Source of the DNA: Symsagittifera roscoffensis
Lineage: Eukaryota > Xenacoelomorpha > Acoela > Convolutidae
Assembly (NCBI RefSeq): GCF_963678635.1
Contig: NC_087063.1
Span: forward strand, 44,682,101 to 44,746,100
Direction of reading: 5' to 3'
Length of the DNA stretch: 64,000 bases
The notes under the pieces are model-generated. The model saw only the letters and a program-made list of their open reading frames with translations. It was not told the origin of the DNA and did no database searches. How positions within the stretch are numbered: position 1 is the stretch's first letter; every line of letters starts with the position of its first letter. The position numbers were made by a program, and so were the translations under genes. Shown here in pieces: positions 25,080 to 39,136 of the stretch.

Positions 25080-28000
25080 AGAGAAAACAAATCCAATAAA
25101 ATTAAACATTGCGTATATTATAGTCAATCTTTCTAAGATGTAACAGGGCCATCCTAGAGAAGATAAAAGTTCGTTTTTTAAATTTACAAAACTAAAAATA
25201 TTGATTGGTGATATATCTTGAGGTCGGCATTTTTCGCCATTTAAATAAATGTAGTCTTCAATACTATAAAATATCCGCTGTAACCTTGTGCGTAAATGTC
25301 TGAAAATCCTGCTGTTCCTGCAAGTTTACCTAAAATCTGATCTATTGATTGTCGTTGTATTGTGTCCATTTTTAAAAGTAGTTCTTGAAATTGTTGTGTA
25401 CGTATGTGGTGTTTTATGTCTGATTTTAAGTAGATGCCAATCGATTGTAAATCGATATTTGGCTTGCGTGCAATAGCTCTAATACTTTCAGGTGAAAACG
25501 TTTTTAGTGGTGGCATTAGTGTTGGATATGGTGTGAGTAGGTAGTATTTGTCTTCGTCGGGGTTTAATGTACAACATTTTGGCTGTTTTCTGATCGACAT
25601 GGGACTGCTGTATCTCAAAAATAAGTTCTTCTTGAAAGTGTATCAACGAAATGTACTTTATTTTTGTAGAATATTGTGATTCTTTTATAACATCTTTTAT
25701 CTTCAAAAACATATACAGTTGATACTTTTTTGGTACAAGTGTAATACCATAAAAAGTTTCCTTCCAAATCAATGAAGTTTGATCTATTATATCTATTATA
25801 ATTATTATATAATAAATATCCTGCATATGGTATTTTTAGAACTGCTAGTGCTAGTGTCTGCTTATTGAGTAGTCTAATTTCATGTCTAAGTGTATGTCAT
25901 AAGGAATTGCGCCAAAATATGTGCTGTTCATAAATGATAGTTCTTGTAATCGTGTACTCTCTGTATCTTGTGGTTATAATTTTTCACCGATCTTTCCTGT
26001 ATTCTTCTGAAATTTTACTGAAACGTATGAGTTTTTATCAGTGTATGAGTGAGATGTCGCCATTCGGTGTGTGATTAAGTTTCCTGTATTCATGTCGAAA
26101 CCATTTTCGTATTCGACAAGAATTTCTGAATATTGTCTTTTGTAAAGAGGTTTGTTGTATTTGCATGCGAGTTCTGTTTCTGGGTATATTTGAAATCGTG
26201 TTATTTATTTTCTATATTGTGGATGTTTCTAAACTTATGATTTGTACTTTTGATCTGGTCAGCGTTTGAATCGTCATACGGTATTGATTCAATATCTTAT
26301 TTTTGGTGAAATTTAATCATACTAGCGTGTATCTTTGCTACTTGGAAAATTGTACAGGCTTCTTCGAAATCAAACAATGGTTGCTTGCGTAGGATCGCAA
26401 TATCCTTGGTAGTTTTTGCAAGGAAGTCTAATGCCTTGATAAAGTATTGTGTCGTCTTTTAAGTCGCGTGTATGTTGTATTTTTCCAAGTTTTATTTTCC
26501 AAGCGAAAACATTTTTTCTTGGTATCCTTTATTTTTGGTATCTGCTTTGTAATTTGAGGGGATATTTATTCCAATGTGTGGTAACCAATTTTTATCATGA
26601 AGATCGTATGTTATCTTCCGTGTGCACCATGGAAGTGGAATTTTTTATCTAGTTTTATGTGACCTTGGTGTTTTTCAAGTTCGGCTTGATGTTCTAAGTC
26701 TGGGAAAACTTGAAAGTTTACAAGTTTTCTGTTTGTGCCTATATTTGGTGTAAGGTTTAGTTGTTTTAGTTCGTTTTTACAGTCTTCAGGGCTGAGATGT
26801 AATAATCTTTTGATTTAATTTTGGTAGAAAGATTCGTGGTCTAGTCTGTTTTTATTTCCGTTTGAAACTCGTGAACAATGTACTTTCTTTTCGGAAAATA
26901 TTGCTGTAAAGTTGTATCCTGTTAGTGTTGTTGCTCGGTCTTTTGAGTATAATGTAGCTATTACATTTGTGGTTTGTATAGCTTGTGGTTCGGATTCACA
27001 TTGTGTTACTTGATTGATAGCAGATTTATGTAACGTTTTTTTTTCTTTTTCTTCACAATCGTAATGTGTTACTAATAAATCCTGAGGTCCTGTGCGAGGA
27101 AAATGATTTTGGTCTGGTTCGGAAAAAATGAGAAAAAAGAGATGTTGAAATGTGAAAATCTTTAGAATATACATGTGTATGATAATCCTGAGTATGCATT
27201 ATAAAAAGTTTTATATCCGAGTGTCTTTTTTGTAAATCTATCGTATTTATATATTATTTCTGTTGTTATAAATGGATGAGGTAAAGATTGAGCCTTTTTA
27301 TTTGGAGGGGCTAATGGAAATGGGTGTTGAGCAATGTTATTTAGTCTTACTGTAAGTTCGAATTTCAGTGTGAGACTGCTTCGTTGTAGTATTTGGCTGT
27401 TATGTTCTTGTATATCTTTGTGGATATCTTGTCGATATTGTAATCTATTTAGTGTCCAGTTGTGTAGTCTGCTACTTTCATGATGTTGACCAAATAATGG
27501 TGGGGTGCTACGAATGTATTCCAATCTTATCGTAGTGGTATATTATGAGATGATTGTTCTTGATACCGTGAATCAAGATTTGTAGGAAAACTTAGTGGAA
27601 AAAGTAGTGGTGATATTTGGCTTAAAGAAGGTGTTGAAAGAAGGGAAAGTGTTTCTGGTACTGTTGATAGTGTTGTATCGGACGAAATGTCAAGTGGGTA
27701 GATTACTAAATTGGGTTCATCTTTTGTGTAGGTGTGCGTTACCCATTATGGAAGACGTTACGTGGTTGTTGGGGGATTAAAAGGGTTTTCTCTAATTTGT
27801 TCTGATGTGGGGGTTGAACCCAAGTAGTCTGATGGAATATTTGAATTGCTTTATTGTGAAGCAGTTGGAGGAGTATCTGGTAGTGTGCTACTAGAAAGGG
27901 CTAAAGGATTTGATGTTGGCGATTGAGGTATAATAAAATGAACTCTGGGAGTTTGAAAATTTCTGTTTCGTCTTGGATGTATAATTTGTCTATTTATTTT

Positions 28001-28440
28001 GGAGTGGGTTTTGGTTTTGGCTAATGTGTCTTACTGTGTTAAGATCTTGTTGTAGATGTGGGTATATGTTATATGTTGGTTCGTATTGTGGTTTGCTTAA
28101 AGGTGCTTGGCGAACAACTGGTTCTAATGGTTCGGATAATCGTGCATGTCTTTCTTGAAAAGTATTTGGGTTGTCTTGGAAAGAAATGCGTGTAGATGAT
28201 TGGGGGTTTTGGGTATTTTTGGGTGTTGTTGGGTTTTCTTGGGATGTTGGTGGTGGGGACTGGTGTGGGGGTTGTTGATTAGCAATTTTGAAAAATTTCT
28301 AAGAGTGGAATCTTTTTTGATGAAAATTGATGTTTACTCCAATATTCTTCAATAAGAAGAAACAAAAGAATGGTGGCTAATGCGAATGTGATGATTGTCT
28401 TTTTTATACTTTTATTTATAAATAGATTGCAAAACATTTA
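25080..28440 (-). pseudogene. Gypsy (-) env region
   Basis: Envelope glycoprotein region. The N-terminus has a hydrophobic segment, TIITFALATILLFLLI, near 28390 (signal anchor), then a proline-rich stretch. The ectodomain has paired cysteines around YDCEE and NQVTQCESEP (about 27060-26990) and SEKKVHCSRVSNG (about 26900-26860). The C-terminal block FSPESIRAIARKP (about 25500) is followed by a hydrophobic membrane segment near 25130. The YDC...QC layout recalls the chuvirus-type glycoproteins that some arthropod LTR elements carry, but that is a weak impression. Broken in several places. Confidence 0.6.
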
Positions 28441-29308
28441 AAAATTTATTGAATTATCGTACCTGAGGAGGTTATCGAGAATTATGGAAAGGTATATACA
28501 GACTTCGAATAGTGAATAGAAAACTTTAAAAAAGGTTGCAAAAAATTATTGAAAGAATTATTAAAGTTTCTAAGATATCAGTTTAAAAAATTATGAAAAA
28601 TTTGAGGAAGATTGAAAGTTTTATGAAAAAGTTTGGAAAGAGTTGTTTAAAATTGTTCACTGTTGTAGAAAGAAACATTTAAGAAATGATTTGGTTTGTC
28701 GAATCTTTTTAATTTTTTGGGGCTAAACTCGAGTGTGGTCGAATTATTTATTGGTTTTCTGACAAGTGGGTTGGGTTTTGTCAAATATTGTTGAGGGGTT
28801 ATTTTGAGGTGTCGGAGAGATCTTCTTAGTTTTGTTTTTATTTATGGAATGGTTGGGGTTATCCAGGAAATATGTGTATTTTAGGCTAAATGATCATTTG
28901 ATTTTTTTGCTTTAGGCTAATTTAATTTTTTTTTGGATGGAGGGTTTTCGAGTTCTAACTTGGGAAAATATTGTTGATCTTTGTAGTACTTGATAGGGGA
29001 GGGTTATAATATTGAGATTGTATTTACTTTAGTTGTCATTTTGTAGCGGTTTGCTTATTTTTGACCTGGAGGTCCTGAAGTTATAGTTATAGTTATGCTT
29101 AGAGGTGAATATGTGTCGGCTAATAAAGTCGTGTCACTATAAATAAAGTGGTGATTCGGGATGATTTCTATTGGCTGATTTTGAACTAGATTTATTCGAG
29201 TGTTTTTCAGCAGGTTATTTGGAAAATGTGTATGTTCAAAATATTTAAAAAGAAGAAAATGAAAAAAGAAAATAAAATTTATTTGTGAAATTCAACTTTC
29301 TTCATGAA

Positions 29309-32300
29309 TTAAGATTGTGGAATGAAGGTTTTATAGTTTTTTCGAGGCTGACTTCCAAGTCGTGATAATTTTCTATGTTCAGATTTCTCTTTTTGATCCT
29401 GTGGTAGAATTGTTTCTGTCATTTTCCTATTTTTTCTTTCTTTTTGAGGTATCTTTGTCTTTGGTTTAGGAGATGCTTGGTGAACTAATTCTTTTTGTTT
29501 GTCAGTGTTTTGGTTCTGTTCGATTTCTGAATTGTTTCGACCAATTTTTAAACCTGTAAAAGAATATAATTGTGGCAATTCACGGATTGCATATTCTTTT
29601 GGATAATAGGGTAATAGGTTATTTGGATGCTAAACAGTTTCTTTTTTTATTTGAGTCAGTTAGTTTATATGTTACATCACTGGGTTTGTCAATTATTTGA
29701 TATGATCCTTTTCGGAGTGGATGTAATTTTTTAGATGTTTCTTTTTGTGTCGTAAAGTTGAGGATTGAAACAAATGTTTCGATTTTTAAATCTGTTGCTG
29801 GTTTAAAGCATGAATTGATTGGATTATTTATGTTTTGCCTTTGTAACGTTTTTTTGTTATTTTCTGATACATTTTGTTGTGTTTTTTTATCTTTATTTAA
29901 AATCCAATCGGTGTGTGACCGGAAGCTAATTTTAAAATTTTTGGATGATGAAAGTGGTCTTCATCATGGTTATGTAGTGGTGAATTGTAACAAATCGAAT
30001 CTAAGCTTTATTTGGTGGACAATAACCTTGTGCGTTTTTATGGACGTTTGTTGTAAACATTATTGGTTTACGTGGTTTTTGGTTAAAAACCATTTCATAT
30101 GGTGACATTCCTAGTGTTGTTGTAATTTGTGAATTAGATGATAAAGGAAAAACTTTACATCGGTTGACCATTCAGTGTATCGTGTATCATTTCCATAAGT
30201 GATACATCTGAGATTTTTTTGTAATGAACGGTTCATACCTTCGACTAATCCATTTGTCCAAGGTGCATGAGATGTACGTGGTTTATGTTTAATAATATAT
30301 AAATGGCATAATGTGATTATTTCTTTATTAATAAATTCAGTGCCATTGTCTGTGACTAAGATTTCTGGTAATCCGAATTAAACTATCCAGTGTTTAGCTA
30401 TCCACTGTTTCCATAGTGTTGTATATGCATAGTAAGCATTACAATGGGCTAATGGGTTGAGTGCTACATAGTGTGTAAATGCATCAACAATGACCATTAT
30501 ATATGAGTTTCCTTCTGAGGATGGTGAAATTGGTCCTTTTGTGTCAAATGATATTCTGTGACTAAAATATAGACTTTGTCCTTTAAAATCTTGTTTTTCT
30601 GCAATTTCTTTTTGATTTGGGTAGAGTTTTTTTAATTGACATATTATACAATCGTTGCAAAATACTTTAATCCAAATTGGTGCATTGGGGAAAAAATTCA
30701 GGATAAAGTTAGAATATGTCTTTTCTGATCCTGAATGTCCTTTAGTGTGTAGGGTATGTGAAATATTGAATGCTATTAACATCATAGTTAAGGGTAGACA
30801 AGGTACTTCATTGTTTTCATTTATAGTTGTATTATTGAATTTTCTGAAGTATCTAAGGAGTGTTTTGTTTCCTAAGATTGTGGTATCAGCTTTGGTTGGC
30901 TTAGTTTTATATTTGTGCCATGATTTTAGTTGTCTGATGACGGGATCAAGGTTTTGGTATTTTTGTAATAGTTCGTGTGAATTTGTGTGATTTTTTTTGT
31001 TGTTGGTAGAAAAATGTTTTCTACTTTTATTTTTGATAGGGGTATGGTGTCGAATGGGTCATGTTGATTAAAAACTTGAATTATTGTGTATTTTAATCAC
31101 TTGGTAACGGTCCTGATAAATTTATTGTTTCCGTTAGGTTTTCTTTTTCTCTTAAAGGGAATGGGTCTTTTTTATGTGGTTGTTGTTTAAGTCGCTTTTG
31201 TTGAGTATTTTTTTTTATCCAATGTGAATATGGAATCGGCTTAAATGTAGATGTGCCTAATAAATCAACTTCATAATGGTTGTTTCGACAATCTAAATAG
31301 AGTGGAAAATGTTGTAGATTGTTTATTTGTGATTATTCTATGTCAGTTTTTACTGAATATTTACTTTCTAATCGTGGTGAAGTTTCATCTTTAGCGAGAT
31401 AGAATTTTATATTATGTGGTATTTCAACTGTTGTTTTTCTTGTTAGTAGTTCAGGTGGTGTTTTTCTACTAGGAGTGTCAGGTAGTGCAAGGTTTTTTCC
31501 TGCTGTCCAAATTATGTGTAAGTTTGGAAACTTCATTAGAATTAGTTGAAATCTGTAAACTCTATGGTTTGGATTTGATTTTTTTGTAAAAAGAAATATG
31601 ATAGGTTTGTGATCTGTAAATGAAACTGTTGGATGTTCTGATCCAAGTATCCAAAATTCATATTCTGTTAGAGTAGGTATGATAGCTGTGCATTCTCTCA
31701 TAAGAGTAGAGAGCCGTAATTCTGCTTGTGTAAATAGGCGAGAATTTGCTGATATTAGATTCGTTTTATTTGTTTGATTGTGGGATTGTAGTAATGCTGC
31801 ACCGATGACAAAATTTGGAGCATCGCTTATTGCATAAAATGGCTGATTGGGATCTGGGATTGTGTTTGAGATTTTTTCGGTGAGAAGTTTTTTGACTTTT
31901 TCAAATCTTATTTGATGTTCTGTTGTTCATTCAAAGTTATTTTGTTGTCTAAGAATGTTATAGAAGGGTCTTATGTATAACTGCATTTTAAAGACGTATT
32001 TACTTAAGAAATTCAACATTCCAAAAAATTCTTGGATTTTCTTTTTGTTTGTAGCTGGTTGGAGTTTTTGAATTGCATCGATTCGTGATTTCAGTTGGGT
32101 AATAGTGTTTTTTGATATTGTGTCGAAGAAATTTTACGCGTGTTAAGAAAAAATGTGATTTATCTAGGGCTGCTTTCATATTTTTGTTCTGTAATTTTTG
32201 ATGATATTTTTCTAGAACTATGAAAATTTCATCTTCTGTTGTGATTGCACTTTTATTGAGTATAAGTGGTTTAAAAATTCTGCTCATAAAAGCTGAGAAA

Positions 32301-34150
32301 GCTGCTGGTCCTATGGATATGCCATAGAATAATCTATTAAATTGGTATTGTTGATTTCCATTAACGAATTGTGTTAATCCTCGTGATTGTTCGTCTAGTG
32401 GCGTTTGATTACATGCACTATTCATATCTGCGGTTGTGAATTATTTACCGTTTATTTTTGTTAGAATTACTTGAATTGGTTCTATTGGCCAATTACATTT
32501 AGATTCATCAATGAGTGAATTGAGGTATCTAGCGTCTAGAACGATTTTCAAGGATTCTCCTTTGGCGAGAATAATAACAGGGTTAATAAAGGTGTTTCCT
32601 TTTGGCTGTTCTTCGTTATTTACTGGAGATATGGTTTCGTACTGTTCTAGAATGTCAAGTATTCTATTAACTTTGTCATGTAAGTGAATTGAAACTTTGC
32701 TTGCTCTTTGTTTTTTGAAAACTGCGTCAGGTTTCAAGGGCAGATGTAGTGGTGAATTTATTTTTCGAACGTCGAACTTAGATGTGGCAACAATTTTTGG
32801 ATATCTTAACATTAAATTGGCTAATTTTTCAAATTCGTTCTGTGCTGTTTGAGAGTGTTGAAAATTGAACATTGTCAAGAATTTTTGTTGTTGTTCTGTA
32901 TATTGGGATATTTTGAACGTTGGTTTAAAATAAGGTGTTTTTGTGAAATAGTCTGTGTTCTTTTTTTCGTTGCTTATTAAATTAATTATTGATAATTTTC
33001 GTCAAGAATTGTGGATTGACATAAATCTAAAAGTTGTAAAATATTATTTACTCTGTATGCCACTTTTTTTATAGGGGAAGTTGTTGCATTGGTCTTACAA
33101 TATCCTAGGAGTCCTAAAGGTAGGGTTAAATTATATGGCGAATTATTATATACATGTAAAGAAATGATATCGGAATTTGAGTTTTTCATGTTTTTTATGG
33201 ATGAAATTGTTCTCTAAAGAATTTGTGAATTGGTCTAAATTCAAGGTCAGACATAAAGAGATGTTGTCTGTTTTGATTTTTGTCGCATTGGTGGACTTTT
33301 TTGAAAGGAAATTCGTAGATGTTTTCTTTCTTTATTATAGATGGGAAAATTTTTTTAAAAGAATGGTGGTTGTTTGTTTATTTTTTGGAAGAATTCTAAA
33401 GCGGTATTTTGCATTCTTGTATATTTACCTTTTATATTAATTTTGCTGTCTAAAATAATAATAGTTGATATGTATTTTGTTATGAATGGAATTCCAATAA
33501 TTTTGTGTTTTATATCTGTGATATGGAATGTTTGCTTAAGTGGTTTATTTGGGAGTTTGTTTTATTCCACTGTTTTAGTGGGAACAAGGAAAAGTTGAAT
33601 TTTTCCGTAATTTGTTAAGGTTGAGACTTGTGCTGTTGCTAGTCTACTGGCTGTTTTTACATGTGTTAGTTTCGGGTGTAGAAATTTGGTTTCATCTCAA
33701 GCTGGAATATTAATGATAATCGATTCTGCTCCAGAGTCTATTAAAAAATCTATTTCAAGGTCTGGTGGTTGAAATGTTTTTAATTTTGGACTTTCTAAAA
33801 GAAAGAGGAATGTCCAAATTTTCTCATCTGGTGGTTCTTTTGGTATATTTTGGTAAATGTGATTTGTACTAGAACATGGTACTTGTTCTTTTTCAGGTTC
33901 GTGTAATGTCGTTACTTCATTTACTATAGGCTCCCTTTGTATGTTATTACTTCTAGGTCTAGTGTGATAGTTTAAAAGAAATTCCAATTGATTTTCATAG
34001 ATATGTGTTTGAAAAATTTGTTCGTATTTAACGGTTTCATAGTCATTTTCAACGTCTATCATGTTGACTAAAATTGTGTTTTCTGTATCCTTTTCACTGT
34101 CTGTAGATTCGCAATTAATGTGATTTAATTGTAATTCAGTAGTTTCCGTG
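29309..34150 (-). pseudogene. Gypsy (-) pol region
   Basis: Protease with the DSGAES active-site motif (about 33725). Reverse transcriptase with SLKIVLDARYLNSL (about 32540) and LFYGISIGPAAFSA (about 32320). RNase H/connection with STHPTVSFTDHKP-like sequence (about 31610) and a WTAGKNLALPDT stretch (about 31490). Integrase with the HHCC-type zinc region (HTKGHSGSEK... CNDCIICQ, 30750-30640) and a core starting FDTKGPISP. A basic C-terminal tail ends at 29309. The domain order PR-RT-RH-IN is that of Ty3/Gypsy. Readable but broken. Confidence 0.85.
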
Positions 34151-34159
34151 TTGCCAATA

Positions 34160-37100
34160 CCAGGGGGTCTGAATTGGTTTCTTCATTTTTTTACTTGATT
34201 TATTTGTCTTTGATGTTTTGGTGTATTGCTTCTATATTTGTTTTGAGAATCTGGATAACGTGTATTATTTCTATTAGATGATTGAGAGTAGTTTTTTGTC
34301 TATTGTTATAGTTTGAATTCCTATTTTCGATTTATCTCGTGATCTATTATGATAATTGCTATAATTAGATCTTTGGTGATTTGATCTGTTGTTTGAGTAA
34401 TCTCGTGATCGATTATTATATCGTTGATTTCGATTATTCGAATAGCTTCTGTTTCTATTGTTGGAACAATTTCTGTGTCTATTGTACGATGAATTTCTTG
34501 ATCTATCATTTGAATAGTGTCTATTCCTAGAGTGTGAATGGGATCTGGTATCAAACTAATAATTTGATCTGTTTGAGTTTGATTGTGAATAATTATTTCG
34601 ATATTGAGTATTTTGACTATTTGATCGACTATACCTATTTTGTGAGAAATTACGTGAATTTCTTTGGTCTGGTGTTCTACCTCTGTAGTTGGAGTTATAA
34701 GGTGATTGATTTCTTGAGTAATTTGAGCTGTTTGGTGGTGGGTTTCCAGAATTATTATGACTGTGAAGATTTTTATTTGGTAAGTTTTGATCTTTTTTCA
34801 TGTTTTGATAAAATGATTTGTTTGGTTCTTTTTACTTTTGTGGTTTATTCTGATTGTTTTGTTGTTTTGTTTGCATTCAGCAATGCTATGTCCGTATCTT
34901 TGGCAATAGTTACTCCATTTTTTGAATGATGATTTACCTTTAAAATTTGGATTTTTCTCATATAAATTCAAAATTTCAGTGATTTTTTTGGTCAAATCTA
35001 TCGGAATTGTGTATATTATTTTATGTGTTGTAGTGGTTTGAATATTATTAACAGATTGTAATTTAAAATTTTCTGTTTCTTCTAGTTTCATAGAGATTTC
35101 TGCTTGTTCTAGTTTATCTACTAGTTTTCTAAACTCTAAATCTGGTTCTCGAATTGAGGAAGGATGTAATGCTCTCTTTTTCATTGCTATTTTTCGTAAA
35201 TGAGGTGTTGAAGTCATCATTAAAATCTCTGTCATTTTTGTGTTTTTATAATCATGAGTGTTTAGTGAGTATGCTTTTCGGACTAGTGTTTCGATCCTTA
35301 CTGCTACTTGTTTGATCGTTTCGTTTGGTAGTGTACGAATTTCATTGCATAAAACTCTTTAATGTTGCTTGTTCCTTTCAGAACCAAACAGTTTTGAAAA
35401 TTCTTGTGTGAATTTTTTCCAGTCTGAGTCTATATCTATAGGTAAAACTGAAAACTATTTTTGAGCTGCGCCATCAAGTGTGGTTTGTATTAACGCTGTG
35501 TAACTATGTATCCAATTTTGGTGAACTGGTGTATTTATTGGTTCAGGTCCGATATTTAAGATTAAATTTGCTGTGACTGCATTTAAATAATCTTCTACAG
35601 AATATTCATGGTCTGTACCAGTGAATACTATCAATGGTTTGTTTGATGTTATTGATGATCCACCCAGTAGGTATGGATTCAAAGTTATTTGAAGTGATTC
35701 TGGGGCATTTGGCATTTATGAAACATTTGTAAATTGACTTTTTATGATTTCATGTTGTTGCAAAAAAATAAGGTAGTGGGTTTTCATTTTGAACTTGCGT
35801 TGGTTGATATTAATCTGTTTTAACTGGGTTTTGTGAATAAAAATTATTATTTTGAGATGCGTGATTTGGTCTAGGTTGTCACGTATGTTGTTCTCGTGTA
35901 TATGGTTCCAAAATATCTGGTTGATTTACGTGATAAGAGTGGAGTCTTTGGTTTTGAAAAATTGTTGATGATTTGGTCATAAAAAACTTCATCATCTGAT
36001 GAAAGATAATTAGGTGTGTAAAAAGGTGTTTTTTGTTTATTTTGGTTTTGCTGTTTATTGTTTTTATTTTGTTGAAAAATTGGATAATTTTTACTTTGGT
36101 CTCGTGAAATTCGTGGGTAATTATAAAAATTTACTGAGTTTGTTGTTGGTTGTTGGAAATTTTGTCTTAGTGAAAATAAATGATTTTGCGTATTTGTACG
36201 AGGAGGTTCAGATGTTTGTGGTCTATTTACATAGTTATAATTATTTTCTGCAAAATTATTTCTAGTGAAAGTTCTTTGTTTTTGGGTTGGTTTTGTCATT
36301 GGTCTAAATGATTGGTAATCCATTTGTGAATATTTTGGGACAACGGAGGGTTTAACCGTAGATTGTAATGTTACTTGTGGTTATGTTGGGTTTTTAGGTC
36401 TTGGAATTGTAAGATTGGGATGTATTGGTGAGATACTTTGTTGTGCTGTTGTTACTGTTGTAACTACTTCTTCATTTGCGAAATGTGATGGTGTTTGAAT
36501 ATCTTGTCGAGTAAGGTTTCTAGTTCCATTTAGGTTTTCTTGTTGTATGAGGGTTGAGTTTAAACTATTGTTTCTATGGGGTAGAAATGAATTATAATTT
36601 AAAGGTGTTGCGTCAGCTGTGAGTGGATACACTTTAACATAGTCTTTGTTAATTGAGATTGTGCGGATTGCTTGACTTGAAATATCTGTTGTTATGTTCA
36701 AGAATAGTGGATGAGACCATTCAGGGTCCCAAATATATTCTGATTCTTCTGCTAATACCGTGTCATCAGTTGAATTTTGAAGTCTAAAATTTTTTCTTGT
36801 TTGTGAGATAAAATCAATATTATGTGTGAAATAATCAATGATAAACCATGCTAAGATTTTTTGTAAATCTTGTTTAACATTTTGTGAAACTTCGTTACCT
36901 GTTAAATTTTCACGGATTGTGTTTAAATATTCGGAGAATATTGCAATTTCATGTCTTTCAGTTGTGTGTTTTAATGTTTGAACTGGTGAAGTTCCTTGGG
37001 AATCTTGTTTTTCTTGTATAGATAGATAGCTATAAATTATTTTAAATACATCGTTTGTGAATATTGACTTCGCTCTTTGTGAATTTTGATGTTGTATTTT

Positions 37101-37862
37101 TTAATGTATTCTGTGAACACTTTTGAAAATTCTACATCTACGTCGTCTGTTTGAAGTAGATATCCACCATTACTTGGATTTCTATGGTAAAGATTCAGTA
37201 CTGTTGTGTTAGGTTACATATTCTTTTTATATTGTGATCGATAATTTGTCTTTTGATTTTTACTTCTGGAAATTCATATGTACATGGACTAGTTCGTTTT
37301 TCATATAAATAAATTTGCGATTAAATTTTGACAAAATTGTGTTTGTCTTCTATCATTAGTGAGTAAATTGATTAAAAATGGGAGGATGCAGTTTTCATCT
37401 TCGCTTTTTTCATTTTGACTCATTTTTGTGTTTTATAACTGTCAATTTATAGTTTTCAATGTGTTTTATTGCTTGATTGCAATTGTATAGACGAACTGGT
37501 TTGTTTTTGTATGTCCTTTTTATTCTTTTTTCTCATTGTATTGATGATTTTGATGAAGTTTCTGAGTCAGAAAATTATAGTGTATCATTAACTTGGTAAT
37601 TTTTTTTACGGAGTCTTTTAATCTGTAAAGTTATTCCAAATTACCTGTTTCTGATTCGGAGACAGCGTTTCTTTGTTTTGAAAATCTTCTTCCTGTAATC
37701 TGTCTTTGTTTGCTTAAAATTTTTATTGTGATTGTTTGTCGTTTTGTTCTGATATATCCTATTGACTGTGTGTGGAGTGGTTACGAGGTCATATTTTTCG
37801 TTGTTTGTTTCACAATTGTGTAGTATGATTGTTTGTTTGTTTCCTAAATTGTCTAGTGACAT
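34160..37862 (-). pseudogene. Gypsy (-) gag region
   Basis: About 3.7 kb, roughly twice the usual Gypsy gag. The start at 37862 (MSLDNLGNKQTIILHN) is shared with 6291 of the other copy. A long N-terminal part of unknown role (37860-35870) is followed by capsid-like sequence (FTGTDHEYSVEDYLNAVTA, about 35630) and a coiled segment KLVDKLEQAEISMKLEET (about 35120). Then come a CCHC-type zinc-knuckle-like site (YGHSIAEC, about 34890) and an Arg/Ser/Asn-rich, internally repetitive tail (34800-34200), fitting a nucleic-acid-binding nucleocapsid. Broken. Confidence 0.7.
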
Positions 37863-39116
37863 AAAGTTTAGGATGCAATATTTGTATTAGTGATTTTAAT
37901 TACTTAAACTGTTAGTTCTTACAATTTTTTTGGGTTAGCCTAACTTGGGTCGTGTATTTCAGGGTTGGAGAGAAAACTATATATCGATTCCTGAGAATGA
38001 TTGTTACTTTCTCGTGGCTAGTCTAAGTTAAGGTGTTAACTTATTTAATTTTTTTTTGGGGTAGTGATTGTGTTCAAGGGTTTGAGAATAGTAAATTGAT
38101 CCACAAGGTTCAGGTATAATTAGAACACAAGTTGTTCGTTAGATAATATTTTAAACTTACTAAGTTTAAGTATTATCTGGGTCAGGTAAGAGGGGGGCGT
38201 CAAGTGAAGGATAAATAACCAAAGATCTTCACTGTTTGTCCTAATTGGAATGGTTAGTGTGATTGAAAAAACTCTATTAGTCTGGGTCTTGAGAAAGGGT
38301 TGGATAGTGAATCGACGTTTGAGGTCGTTAGACACTTTACTAAATGTGTGGGGGATAAAAAAATTGTTCTATTTGATCCAAGGATAAGCCTTGATGATCA
38401 GAATATAAAATTAATGAATTCAAATTTAATTTAGGTAAAAGTGAATTAAAGATCCAAGGAAAGCCTTGATGATCTGTTATTTAAATGAAATTAATATAAG
38501 TGAAAACAAGGGTAAGCCTTGATAGTTTAAAATTAGAGAGTTAAGGTTAAGTTTTAGTTTTGATGGTTGTTAGTTTTTGAAATTTGCTGTTATGTTTTAG
38601 GTGATGAAGCTGGGATGATGAGATGATTTTTTTATACTAACAATTTATGATTTATACTAGCTAATTTTTGTATTTTATATTCAATAAAAATTTTTCAAGA
38701 TGTTTGATTTACAGCTGGTTTAAGGAAAACGACAAGTGTTGTTTTTATCAGTCGTTATTGTACAATAAATGGTTTTAACGCCATGGAAGGTTATTGAAGA
38801 TATTTTTTCAAGTATTATGTCAGAAAAACTAAAATTTAAATTTACTGCTGGTAGTATCCTAAATACAAAAGTTTTCTTGTTTTTGTCGTACTATCATGAA
38901 ATCAATTGGTAGGTTTTTCCTATTCGTATGTCGTTTCTTGTTCGATGTCTTCTTCCAATACCGGAGAGTTCTCGTATTGTTCGGAATATTGGATCTGATC
39001 TATTGAGGCGTAGAGACATACCAACTAATTTTTTGTCATACAACATTTTTGAAATGTTGTATTTGTCTTATTCTAATCTAATTTTTGTCTAATTCTAGGT
39101 TAGTTGAGGTCTGTTT
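37863..39116 (-). other. Gypsy (-) leader
   Basis: About 1.25 kb of untranslated leader between PBS and gag. It matches the (+) copy in blocks, for example GAATCGACGTTTGAGGTCGTTAG (38309 onward) against 5800-5830. It holds the three repeat motifs listed separately. A 71-codon frame (38335-38120) lies inside this leader and is not supported as a gene. Confidence 0.6.
38374..38525 (-). promoter_or_regulatory. Three leader repeats (minus copy)
   Basis: GATCCAAGGATAAGCCTTGA (38375 onward), GATCCAAGGAAAGCCTTGAT (38451 onward) and CAAGGGTAAGCCTTGAT (38507 onward), about 76 and 56 bp apart. Each can form a CAAGG/CCTTG stem. The triplet is conserved in the older element. Confidence 0.6.
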
Positions 39117-39136
39117 GAGAATTTTTGGTCGTACCA
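39117..39136 (-). other. Candidate primer-binding site
   Basis: The complement reads TGGTACGACCAAAAATTC, next to the LTR end. It matches the equivalent site at 4959 in the older copy. Confidence 0.5.
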
